Shown piece by piece: positions 1 to 5,469 of a stretch of DNA of 5,469 nucleotides. The stretch is taken from contig CANIXE010000175.1 in NCBI GenBank assembly GCA_947470885.1, forward strand, positions 1 to 5,469. Direction: 5' to 3'. Made by a program: the position numbers and the translations under genes. The DNA is from Planctomycetota bacterium (GTDB lineage Bacteria > Planctomycetota > UBA11346). Every line of letters starts with the position of its first letter. Position 1 is the first letter of the stretch. The notes beneath the pieces are model-generated. The model was not told the origin of the DNA. It worked only from the letters and a program-made list of their open reading frames with translations, and ran no database searches.

Positions 1-258
1 CAGATCAGGGATCTCGGCGCGGCACGGGCCGCACCATGTGGCCCAGAAGTTGAGCAGGACCACTTTCCCTTTCCACGCGCTCTGATCGATCGTCTTGCCG
101 TCGAGGTCGGTGAGCGAAAACACGGGCAGGGGCAGCGGCTTGTCAGACAGCACGACCTTCACGCCCGCGCCCGGCACCGGGCCTTGCGTCAGCGCCGCCG
201 TGGCCGGCGACACGGCCGGCTTCGGGGCTGGACTCTCCGCCGAAGTGTTCGAACACGC
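1..258 (-). other. TlpA/thioredoxin-like domain segment (partial), in frame behind the helicase
   Basis: Residues 775-860 of the minus-strand frame are unrelated to helicases. They begin ACSNTS, followed by an Ala/Pro-rich linker (about 780-805), then LPVFSLTDLDGKTI, WKGKVVLLNFWATWCGPC and RAEIPDL. FxLxDLDGK, followed by WKGKVVLLNFWA and the WCGPC redox pair (Cys850 and Cys853), is the signature of the TlpA/AhpC-TSA thioredoxin-like family. Its members are periplasmic or lipoprotein thiol-disulfide oxidoreductases, often in cytochrome c maturation or oxidative protein folding. The Cys at 776 followed by a flexible Ala/Pro linker looks like the mature start of a lipoprotein, but no Met start, positive n-region or hydrophobic signal segment precedes it; helicase sequence does. 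The domain continues beyond position 1. Inferred: the native signal peptide and start were lost at the junction, or the join is an assembly error. Confidence 0.85.
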
Positions 259-2580
259 CGTTGCCCCGGTGAGCACGCAGCCCTCCCGGCCGAAGATCCC
301 CCCCAGGAAGCCAGCGAGGGGCCCGGTGGCCTCGGCGAACTGACTGAACACCAGCAGCTTCTCTTGCTTGGCGGCGATCACCTCGGCCAGTTCCCGCAAG
401 CGGGCCAGCTTGCCGCTGTCGGCCTCGGCCCAGTCGCCATTTCCCAGCCAGTGGGCGGGATGATTGCAGATCTGCTTGAAACGGGTGAGGAAGGCCAGCA
501 CCAGGCCCTTGCGGGCGATGCCTTCGACGCCGTTTTCCAGGGCCTTGGTGAGTTCCTTCACCCCCTGCTGGTACAGCGCCGCCTGGGCCTTCGCCAAGCC
601 GCAATAGGCATTCACCTCGATCTTGTCCGGCAGGTCGCTAATCACCGTCTTGTCGGTTTTCATCCGGCGAAGGATGTAGGGCTGCACCAAGCGGCGCAGC
701 GGGGCATAGCCCCCTGGACTGTCGGCCAGGCGCTTGGCATACGCGGTGAACGGCTTGGCCGCGCCCAGCAGGCCCGGATTCACGAAGTCGAAAATCGACC
801 ACAGATCCCCCAGGCGGTTCTCCACCGGAGTGCCGGTCAGGGCCACCCGGGAGCCAGCCTTGAGGACCTTCGCCGCCCGGGTCTGGCGGGTGCCGGGATT
901 CTTGATGGCCTGGGCCTCATCCAGGATTGCCAGGCGCCAGGTGGTGGCGGTGATCCACGGCAGTCTATGCAACGCCCCATAGCTGGTGATCACCAGATCA
1001 CACTCCGCCAGACGTTCCCGGGAAAGGGATTCCAGCCCGGCCGCCGGCACGGCCGAGCCATGGGCCACCAGCACGTTCAGACCCGGGGCGAAACGGGCGG
1101 ATTCCTGGGCCCAGTTGGCCAGCAGGGAGGCCGGAGCCACCAGCAGGCTGGGCGCCCGGCCCTCGCGCTGCTTGCGTACCAGCAACAGGGCCAGGACCTG
1201 GATCGTCTTGCCCAGGCCCATGTCGTCCGCCAGGCAGGCCCCCAGGCGCAGGCGCGACAACAGATGCAACCAACGCACCCCCACCGCCTGGTAGGGACGC
1301 AGGGTCGCATGGAGTTCCGGGCCGGGGTCCACGACCGCCAGGCCTTCCGGAGTGCGCAGTCCCGCCAAAGCCTCCGCAAGCCATGGTCCGGCGACCACCT
1401 GGGCCCAGTCAGGGACGATGGCGGCATCTTCCTCCCCCACGGCGGCCCCCGCCCCCGCCAGCAGACGCATCGCCGCATGGAAGCCCAGGCCCTCCTCCCG
1501 CGCCAGGCGCTCGATCTCCTGGAAGCGATCCAGAGTCCGGGTCAGGCGGGCCTGATCGACTTCGACCCAGCGCCCCCGCAGCAGCACCAGGCCCTGACTG
1601 CCGGCGAGCAGGCTTTTCACCTCGGCCGGGGTCAGCGGTTCTCCCTCCAGGGCCACCGATACCGAAAAATCCAAGAGGGCCGCCTCCCCCACCAGGGAAG
1701 GCTGGCGCCCACCCACTATGGCGCTCACCGTAGGCCGGGCCGGTCGGCTCGTCCGCCAGGAAGCCGGCATGCGGACGACGACCCCGGCCTGTTCCAGGCG
1801 CGGGACATCGTGCAACAGGGCCAAGGCCTCCCCCGCCGTCCAGCGCAGGGGTTGGAAAATCTCCCGCCGGTCGAGCAACCCCTTCAGCCAGACGCAGGAC
1901 CCGGCGGCCCGCTGGAGCGGCGCCAGCAAGGCCAGCAAGCGCTCTTTATCCGCGGCGGCGGCGTATTCCCGCAGGGCTTCCCCCAGGGGCCGGTGCTGGG
2001 CCTTCCCCTGGGCCGACAACCGGGTGCTGTACGTCGCCAGGAAGGCGAAGGGGAAGTTTTCGTCCTTGCGATTTTCCGCCAGATGGACGTGAACCCGGCC
2101 CACCAGATTCCACGCCGGATGGGCGGCTTTGAGCCAGACATCCAAGGTGGAACCGCTATCCGTCAATTCCTTATGGAGGGCCTGATCGAGTTCCCCCCAC
2201 AGACGTTCCAGGACCGCCACCATCAGGTACTCGGCCCCCTCCATCGGCGGTGCCGACCAGATCAGGCCCTGGAGTTCCCAGGCCGAAGGCACCGGAACCC
2301 GCCCCAGAGCACCAGCGGTCGGAATATCCGCCTCCGCCGGGGGCAAGGTGCAGAGCGCCGTGAGGTATCGCACCGCGTAGTCCCGCCACCACCCGGCCAC
2401 CGGCGGCAAAACGGCCCCGACGTGTTCCGCGCCTAGGAGTAGCAGACCCCGACCGGAACCGAACCGCAACGCCGTTTGCAGGCCCTGGGCCAGGGGTTCC
2501 GGCAAGGCGGATTCAGCTGCGGGGATCAACGCCAGATGACCGTGGGGGGTCAGGGCCAGGGCGTGGGCCGAGGTGGTCAC
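1..2580 (-). CDS. SNF2-family DEAD/DEAH-box helicase/ATPase, C-terminally truncated and fused in frame to a TlpA-like domain; runs off left edge
   Basis: The frame stays open for 860 codons from GTG at 2580 to the window edge. Seen: after an N-terminal region of about 300 residues comes a block around 302-342 (DFSVSVALEGEPLTPAE, then LLRGRW) like the SNF2-associated DUF3670 region. Then follow RPYQ (428-431), motif I DDMGLGKT (452-459), Ia VAPASLLANW (481-490), LVITSYG (529-535), motif II DEAQ (554-557), motif III LTGTPVENRLGDLWS (581-595), QICNHP (703-708) and motif IV LLVFSQF (742-748). Known: this family couples ATP hydrolysis to translocation on double-stranded DNA, in the cytoplasm. Odd: homology stops near residue 774 (LTGAT), so motifs V and VI, including the arginine finger, are absent, and the frame runs into a thioredoxin-like domain. 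Inferred: the product as read should lack normal ATPase activity. Start: an in-frame TGA lies two codons upstream, GGTGA precedes the GTG, and family-like sequence begins almost at once. Helicase identity is very sure; the fused product is not. Confidence 0.9.
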   Translation of the reverse strand, partial: MTTSAHALALTPHGHLALIPAAESALPEPLAQGLQTALRFGSGRGLLLLGAEHVGAVLPPVAGWWRDYAVRYLTALCTLPPAEADIPTAGALGRVPVPSAWELQGLIWSAPPMEGAEYLMVAVLERLWGELDQALHKELTDSGSTLDVWLKAAHPAWNLVGRVHVHLAENRKDENFPFAFLATYSTRLSAQGKAQHRPLGEALREYAAAADKERLLALLAPLQRAAGSCVWLKGLLDRREIFQPLRWTAGEALALLHDVPRLEQAGVVVRMPASWRTSRPARPTVSAIVGGRQPSLVGEAALLDFSVSVALEGEPLTPAEVKSLLAGSQGLVLLRGRWVEVDQARLTRTLDRFQEIERLAREEGLGFHAAMRLLAGAGAAVGEEDAAIVPDWAQVVAGPWLAEALAGLRTPEGLAVVDPGPELHATLRPYQAVGVRWLHLLSRLRLGACLADDMGLGKTIQVLALLLVRKQREGRAPSLLVAPASLLANWAQESARFAPGLNVLVAHGSAVPAAGLESLSRERLAECDLVITSYGALHRLPWITATTWRLAILDEAQAIKNPGTRQTRAAKVLKAGSRVALTGTPVENRLGDLWSIFDFVNPGLLGAAKPFTAYAKRLADSPGGYAPLRRLVQPYILRRMKTDKTVISDLPDKIEVNAYCGLAKAQAALYQQGVKELTKALENGVEGIARKGLVLAFLTRFKQICNHPAHWLGNGDWAEADSGKLARLRELAEVIAAKQEKLLVFSQFAEATGPLAGFLGGIFGREGCVLTGATACSNTSAESPAPKPAVSPATAALTQGPVPGAGVKVVLSDKPLPLPVFSLTDLDGKTIDQSAWKGKVVLLNFWATWCGPCRAEIPDL

Positions 2581-2643
2581 CGATCACCGATCATGGTGTT
2601 ACGCTGGTTGCCATCACATCCCCTAGGTCTCAGAGGAATCGAA

Positions 2644-2680
2644 TAAAAAAACCCGTCGTAGAAATTCCTACGACGGGGTT
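2644..2680 (-). terminator. Intrinsic terminator of the tRNA-Gln unit
   Basis: On the minus strand a perfect 10-bp stem, CCCGTCGTAG pairing with CTACGACGGG (plus-strand arms 2652-2661 and 2668-2677), encloses a 6-nt loop. Seven T residues follow directly (plus-strand A run 2645-2651). It begins a few bases after the tRNA CCA end and sits about 65 bp upstream of the helicase start, so it should stop tRNA transcription before the helicase. On the plus strand no comparable U-tract follows, so it is oriented for the minus strand. Confidence 0.9.
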
Positions 2681-2682
2681 TC

Positions 2683-2756
2683 TGGTTGGGGTGCAGGGAT
2701 TCGAACCCCGATAGGCAGAGCCAGAATCTGCAGTCCTACCGTTAGACGACACCCCA
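2683..2756 (-). tRNA. tRNA-Gln (anticodon CUG), CCA encoded
   Basis: A 74-nt cloverleaf reads on the minus strand. The acceptor stem TGGGGTG pairs with CACCCCA over 7 bp, followed by discriminator A and a genome-encoded CCA. The D arm contains the AACGGTAGGAC stretch. The anticodon stem GCAGA/TCTGC closes the 7-nt loop TTCTGGC, which places CTG (CUG) as the anticodon and so decodes CAG as glutamine. The T arm is CGGGG-TTCGAAT-CCCTG with one G-U pair. All stems fold without mismatches that would suggest a pseudogene. It is a single-gene unit with its own promoter and terminator, not part of a visible tRNA cluster. Confidence 0.97.
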
Positions 2757-2773
2757 ATCACTGCGGCGGGCGG

Positions 2774-2800
2774 ATCATGGAGGAACATTCGATCCGTCAA
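2774..2800 (-). promoter_or_regulatory. Candidate sigma-70 promoter of tRNA-Gln
   Basis: On the minus strand TTGACG (plus-strand 2795-2800) matches the -35 consensus in five of six bases. After a 15-nt spacer comes CATGAT (2774-2779), matching the -10 consensus in four of six. The mature tRNA 5' end lies 17 nt further on. The bases between the -10 and the tRNA are strongly GC-rich (CCGCCCGCCG), resembling the discriminator known from stringently controlled stable-RNA promoters. The spacer is short, so the exact -10 is uncertain. Confidence 0.55.
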
Positions 2801-2864
2801 GACATCAGGATCCCGGATTCCGGTCCATCCCGAAATGGGCTGCGTCCACCGCATGAGCCAACAT

Positions 2865-2893
2865 TTGGGGATGCATGGCAATATCCGGATAAC
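2865..2893 (+). promoter_or_regulatory. Weak candidate promoter for pta
   Basis: TTGGGG (2865-2870) and GATAAC (2888-2893) are spaced by 17 nt and lie about 60 bp upstream of the pta start. The match is only three of six and four of six to the sigma-70 hexamers, so this is a guess. The perfect palindrome TATCCGGATA (2882-2891) overlaps the -10 and could bind a dimeric regulator, which is inference only. Confidence 0.25.
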
Positions 2894-2942
2894 CGCATCC
2901 GCTTTCCCTTTCCGGCTGCGCCCTTCAGGATGCCGGCCCGCC

Positions 2943-2946
2943 GGAG
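2943..2946 (+). promoter_or_regulatory. Ribosome binding site of pta
   Basis: GGAG sits 6 nt before the ATG at 2953. This supports that ATG as the start, in agreement with the N-terminal homology of the product. Confidence 0.75.
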
Positions 2947-2952
2947 TACCCC

Positions 2953-5019
2953 ATGCGCCATACCCTCCTCGTTGTCCCCACTGGCCACGGCGTCGGCCTG
3001 ACCTCCGCCTCCTTGGCTCTGGTCCGAGCCTTCGACCGCCAGGGGATCGACGTCGGGTTCTGCAAGCCCATCGCCCAGCAATCCGCCGGGGATACCGGGC
3101 CGGAACGCTCCACCACCCTGTTGAGTTTGGCCAGCGCCCTCCGTCCACCGGAACCCCTCAACCGGGATCGGGTGGAGGAACTCCTCGCCAGTGGCGATGA
3201 CCAGGGATTGATGGAAGAAGTGGTCGCCCGCTGCCAAGCCGTCCTCGACAGCGCCGAAGTCGTGATTGTCGAAGGTATGGTCCCCAGCATCGACCAGACT
3301 TATTCCATGCGGGTGAATCAAGCCTTGGCCCGGACCCTGGACGCCGAGGTGATTCTGGTGGGCAATCCCGGGGAACGGCCCCCCGCCGAGGTGGCGGAAT
3401 CCATGTCCATCGCCGCCCGGCTGTACCGGGATGGTGAAATCGAACGGATCACTGGATGCATCCTCAATCGGGTCATGGGTGACGCCCAGCGCCACCAGGA
3501 CCTCAAGGACGCCCTGGCGGCCCGCCATCTGCCGCTGATCAGCCTGCTGCCCCATATCGAAACCCTGAACCGCATCCGTATTGCCGACTTGGTGCGTCAG
3601 TTGGACCCGGAGATTATCAACCGGGGCAATCTCGGGCGGCGAATCATCCGCATCTCGGTGTTAGGCCGGTCGATCCCCGGGGTGCTCAAGGCCCTCAAGC
3701 CCGGGACGTTGCTGATCACCCCCGGCGACCGTCATGACATCATCATCGCGGTCTGCCTGGCAGCCCTCAACGGAGTGCGTCTGGCCGGCCTACTGATCAC
3801 CGCCTGCGATCTGGATCCGGCGGTGGCTGAACTGACCGCGGCGGCGAAGGCCACCGGGTTGCCCATTCTGGCGGTGAAAAGCGACACTTTTGAGACCACC
3901 AGCCGGGTCCACAACCTGGACCGGGAAATTGCCGCCGACGACCGGGACCGGGCCGAGCTGATGATGAACAGCCTGGCGGACCACCTGGACCAGAGTTGGA
4001 TCCAAGGCTTCGCCACCCGCAGCCGCAGCCGCCGGCTCAGCCCGCCGGCGTTCCGTTATGGGTTAATCCAGCGTTCCCGAAAAGCGGACAAGCGGATCGT
4101 CCTTCCAGAGGGCGAAGAACCCAGAACCATCCGTGCCGCCGTCCATTGCTGCCAGCGGAACATCGCCCGCTGCGTGCTCTTGGGCAATCCCGGTGAAATC
4201 GCCCGGCAGATCACCTCCATGGGGCTGGTCCGCCCGACCAATCTCGAAATCATCGACCCGCGCAGTATCAGCGAAGGGTACATCGAACCGTTGGTGGCCC
4301 TGCGCAAGGCCAAGGGTCTGACTCCAGAAATCGCCCGGGAAGAGCTCTCCGACGCCATCGTCGTCGGCACCATGATGCTGAAGCTGGGCCATGTGGATGG
4401 ACTGGTCTCCGGGGCGGTCCATACCACCGCCCATACCATCCGCCCGGCCCTACAGGTCATCAAGACCGCCCCAGGCTGCGCCCTGGTGAGCAGCGTGTTT
4501 TTCATGTGCCTGCCAGACCAAGTGGTGGTCTATGGCGACTGCGCGGTGAACCCCGATCCCACCGCCGAGCAGCTGGCTGACATCGCCCTGCAGAGCGCCG
4601 CCAGCGCGGTGGCCTTCGGCATCGAACCCCGGGTGGCAATGATCAGCTATTCCACCGGCACCTCCGGCACCGGCGCGGACGTGGACAAGGTCCGGGAGGC
4701 CACCCGCCTGGCCCGGGCCAAGCGCCCCGACCTGGCCATCGACGGCCCCCTCCAATACGACGCGGCAGTGATGGCCAGCGTGGGTCGCAGCAAGCTGCCG
4801 GGATCCGCCGTAGCCGGCCAGGCCACGGTGTTCGTGTTCCCCGACCTGAATACCGGCAACACCGTCTACAAGGCGGTCCAGCGCAGTGCCAACGTGGTCT
4901 CCATCGGGCCGATGCTCCAAGGCTTGGCCAAGCCGGTGAACGACCTGTCCCGGGGCGCGTTGGTGGAGGACATCATCTACACCATCGCCCTCACCGCGAT
5001 CCAGGCAGCCAACGCCTAG
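2953..5019 (+). CDS. pta: Phosphate acetyltransferase (long, three-domain form)
   Basis: Cytoplasmic enzyme that interconverts acetyl-CoA + phosphate with acetyl phosphate + CoA; with acetate kinase it forms the acetate overflow and assimilation route. The product is 688 aa, slightly shorter than the ~714 aa E. coli enzyme. Domains seen: residues ~1-216, a BioD-like P-loop-type N-terminal domain with a degenerate loop PTGHGVGLTS (9-18) and KPIAQ (38-42); ~217-345, a DRTGG-type regulatory domain (LLITPGDRHDIIIAVCLAA region); ~370-686, the PTA_PTB catalytic domain. The catalytic part carries KRIVLPEGEEPRT, GLVSGAVHTTAHTIRP (483-498), YGDCAVNPDPTAEQLA, SYSTGTSGTG (565-574), GPLQYDAAVMAS (598-609), FPDLNTGNTVYKAVQRSA and KPVNDLSRGALVEDI, nearly the E. 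coli wording throughout. GGAG 6 nt upstream and homology from about residue 5 support the ATG. It is divergent from tRNA-Gln. No terminator is visible after the TAG, and the expected acetate kinase partner is not intact in the window. Nothing indicates damage. Confidence 0.98.
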   Translation: MRHTLLVVPTGHGVGLTSASLALVRAFDRQGIDVGFCKPIAQQSAGDTGPERSTTLLSLASALRPPEPLNRDRVEELLASGDDQGLMEEVVARCQAVLDSAEVVIVEGMVPSIDQTYSMRVNQALARTLDAEVILVGNPGERPPAEVAESMSIAARLYRDGEIERITGCILNRVMGDAQRHQDLKDALAARHLPLISLLPHIETLNRIRIADLVRQLDPEIINRGNLGRRIIRISVLGRSIPGVLKALKPGTLLITPGDRHDIIIAVCLAALNGVRLAGLLITACDLDPAVAELTAAAKATGLPILAVKSDTFETTSRVHNLDREIAADDRDRAELMMNSLADHLDQSWIQGFATRSRSRRLSPPAFRYGLIQRSRKADKRIVLPEGEEPRTIRAAVHCCQRNIARCVLLGNPGEIARQITSMGLVRPTNLEIIDPRSISEGYIEPLVALRKAKGLTPEIAREELSDAIVVGTMMLKLGHVDGLVSGAVHTTAHTIRPALQVIKTAPGCALVSSVFFMCLPDQVVVYGDCAVNPDPTAEQLADIALQSAASAVAFGIEPRVAMISYSTGTSGTGADVDKVREATRLARAKRPDLAIDGPLQYDAAVMASVGRSKLPGSAVAGQATVFVFPDLNTGNTVYKAVQRSANVVSIGPMLQGLAKPVNDLSRGALVEDIIYTIALTAIQAANA

Positions 5020-5036
5020 CGGAGCTTGCTTCAAAT

Positions 5037-5063
5037 GGAGGACATATGAGCAACTCTGTGTGA
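5037..5063 (+). pseudogene. Start-like site with 5-codon frame after pta; possible 5' remnant of a lost downstream gene
   Basis: GGAGGA (5037-5042) precedes ATG at 5046, giving one of the best ribosome binding sites in the window, 27 bp after the pta stop and thus in operon-like spacing. The frame reads MSNSV and stops at TGA (5061-5063). Pta genes are frequently followed by acetate kinase (ackA), and an operon partner starting here would be natural. The sequence after the fifth codon shows none of the AckA N-terminal NxGSSSxK motif in any forward frame. Most likely this is the stump of a gene cut by deletion or insertion; a tiny peptide gene or chance are alternatives. Confidence 0.35.
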
Positions 5064-5190
5064 AAGCGTCCCGTTATCCTGAGTCCGGGTATAAAAGGGG
5101 TAAACTCTGAGGTCTAGGTAACCCACGAGTTGTATCCAATTCCGCAACTGTGCGTATCAATGCGAAGGGCGTACAGCCCGCTTAGGATGA

Positions 5191-5400
5191 TCACGGGGGG
5201 TTCCTCAATGCGAGAATCTGCTCGGTAGCTTCTTGGATCGTCACACCCGTGATCCGAATCCCTTCGGACTGTCTCCGTGCCAGGCCACCGTCGGTTTTGC
5301 GGGGAGAATGGGCAGAAATCCGCCGCAGACTGAACCTAAATGCCGCATTGGATTTTTCACGCGGAGGCGCGGAGGCGCGGAGAACACCGTTCTTTCGCGC
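5191..5400 (-). pseudogene. Possible C-terminal remnant of an unidentified gene
   Basis: On the minus strand a frame is open from the TAA at 5401-5403 to the TGA at 5191-5193, with no ATG. Its last ~25 codons include GIRITGVTIQEATEQIL and end in LRNPP. They alternate hydrophobic and charged residues like a real strand-helix segment. The upstream part (Arg/Pro-rich, crossing the octamer repeat) looks non-coding. I do not recognise the family. It may be a truncated gene 3' end or chance. Confidence 0.2.
5360..5383 (+). repeat. Tandem octamer repeat CGCGGAGG x3
   Basis: Three consecutive 8-bp units occur: CGCGGAGG (5360-5367), CGCGGAGG (5368-5375) and CGCGGAGA (5376-5383), preceded by TTTTTCA. 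Similar GCGGAGGCGCGGAG-type strings recur as dispersed intergenic sequences in several GC-rich bacterial genomes. That resemblance is from memory and not tested here. It lies in non-coding DNA. Confidence 0.7.
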
Positions 5401-5412
5401 TTAACCAATGTC

Positions 5413-5444
5413 ATCGACGGATCACCCTCCTGGTGAACGTCGAT
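5413..5444. repeat. Imperfect inverted repeat / hairpin
   Basis: ATCGACG (5413-5419) pairs with CGTCGAT (5438-5444). Inside it, TCACC (5422-5426) pairs with GGTGA (5432-5436). The result is 12 base pairs with a small asymmetric internal loop and a 5-nt apical loop (CTCCT). No U-tract follows on either strand, so a standard intrinsic terminator is not indicated. It could be the end of a mobile element or a structured transcript. Confidence 0.5.
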
Positions 5445-5469
5445 TTCTAGTCCAACCTCTTGCCTTCTC

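Larger units (their letters stand above)
5064..5469. other. Gene-free region with lower-GC start and short repeats
   Basis: No frame on either strand has both a credible start and recognisable homology. The 120 bases 5041-5160 contain 57 G/C, well below the flanking genes, and GC rises again further right. Visible content: a possible minus-strand coding remnant (5191-5400), a 6-bp hairpin TCCGAA-TCCC-TTCGGA (5253-5268), a widely spaced 9-bp inverted repeat (5189-5197 with 5246-5254), a tandem octamer (5360-5383) and a large imperfect hairpin (5413-5444). It looks like rearranged or accessory intergenic DNA. No transposase or clear insertion-sequence ends are seen. Confidence 0.5.

Noticed and set aside
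143..604. Frameshift as the explanation for loss of helicase motifs V and VI
   Set aside because: The other minus-strand frames past position 259 contain no motif V or VI-like sequence, and the original frame continues into a real thioredoxin-like domain.
184..2436. A 750-codon plus-strand frame opposite the helicase
   Set aside because: It is rich in Gln, Arg, Pro and Gly with no recognisable domain, and it mirrors the third-position GC bias of the true minus-strand gene. It is an antisense shadow.
2797..3555. A 252-codon minus-strand frame overlapping the 5' part of pta
   Set aside because: The His/Gly-rich composition and position inside an unmistakable pta mark it as a shadow.
4450..5034. 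A 194-codon minus-strand frame over the pta 3' end
   Set aside because: No motif is visible, and it lies entirely against the conserved catalytic domain of Pta.
5058..5100. GTGTG after the pta stump as the 5' end of a group II intron
   Set aside because: The pentamer alone is weak. No domain V, no intron-encoded reverse transcriptase and no convincing domain I fold are visible in the remaining 400 bases.
5233..5436. A 67-codon plus-strand frame
   Set aside because: It has no ATG start or ribosome binding site. Its middle is the translated octamer repeat (RRRGGAEN), a typical spurious product of such repeats.
5020..5469. CRISPR array or phage/defence island
   Set aside because: There are no regularly spaced direct repeats and no recognisable associated genes; the only tandem repeat is an 8-bp unit without spacers.

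Overview
The window is GC-rich, bacterial DNA with dense coding and one proteobacterial-type tRNA. The phosphate acetyltransferase is of the long three-domain kind and reads very close to the enterobacterial enzyme along its catalytic half. This points to a GC-rich gammaproteobacterium; a methanotroph or purple-sulfur-like lineage would fit, but the genus cannot be fixed from sequence alone.

Layout. (1) Positions 1-2580, minus strand, form one uninterrupted reading frame that runs off the left edge. Its first ~774 codons are a bacterial SNF2-family helicase/ATPase carrying motifs I, Ia, II, III and IV. At about position 259 the helicase homology stops inside its second RecA-like lobe. The same frame continues into a lipoprotein-like linker and then a TlpA/thioredoxin domain with a WCGPC active site. 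This junction is the most unusual thing in the window: a genuine fusion, a deletion scar, or an assembly chimera. (2) Positions 2644-2800, minus strand, hold a complete tRNA-Gln(CUG) unit: promoter, tRNA with encoded CCA, and an intrinsic terminator. (3) Positions 2757-2952 are the divergent intergenic region between the tRNA and pta, with a weak candidate promoter and a 10-bp palindrome. (4) Positions 2953-5019, plus strand, are pta, intact. (5) Positions 5020-5469 contain no intact gene. A well-formed ribosome binding site and ATG lie 27 bp after pta but lead to a 5-codon frame. A stretch of clearly lower GC follows, then a possible minus-strand gene remnant, a short tandem octamer repeat and a strong imperfect hairpin.

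How it fits together. Pta interconverts acetyl-CoA and acetyl phosphate and normally works with acetate kinase, often encoded next door. No terminator is visible after pta, and the start-like site after it suggests that a downstream partner gene (possibly ackA) was lost or displaced. The helicase and the tRNA are unrelated to this pathway; the tRNA terminator insulates the helicase from tRNA transcription. I found no CRISPR array, intact transposase or recognisable defence or phage system. Both ends of the window look like broken or rearranged junctions rather than a new system.
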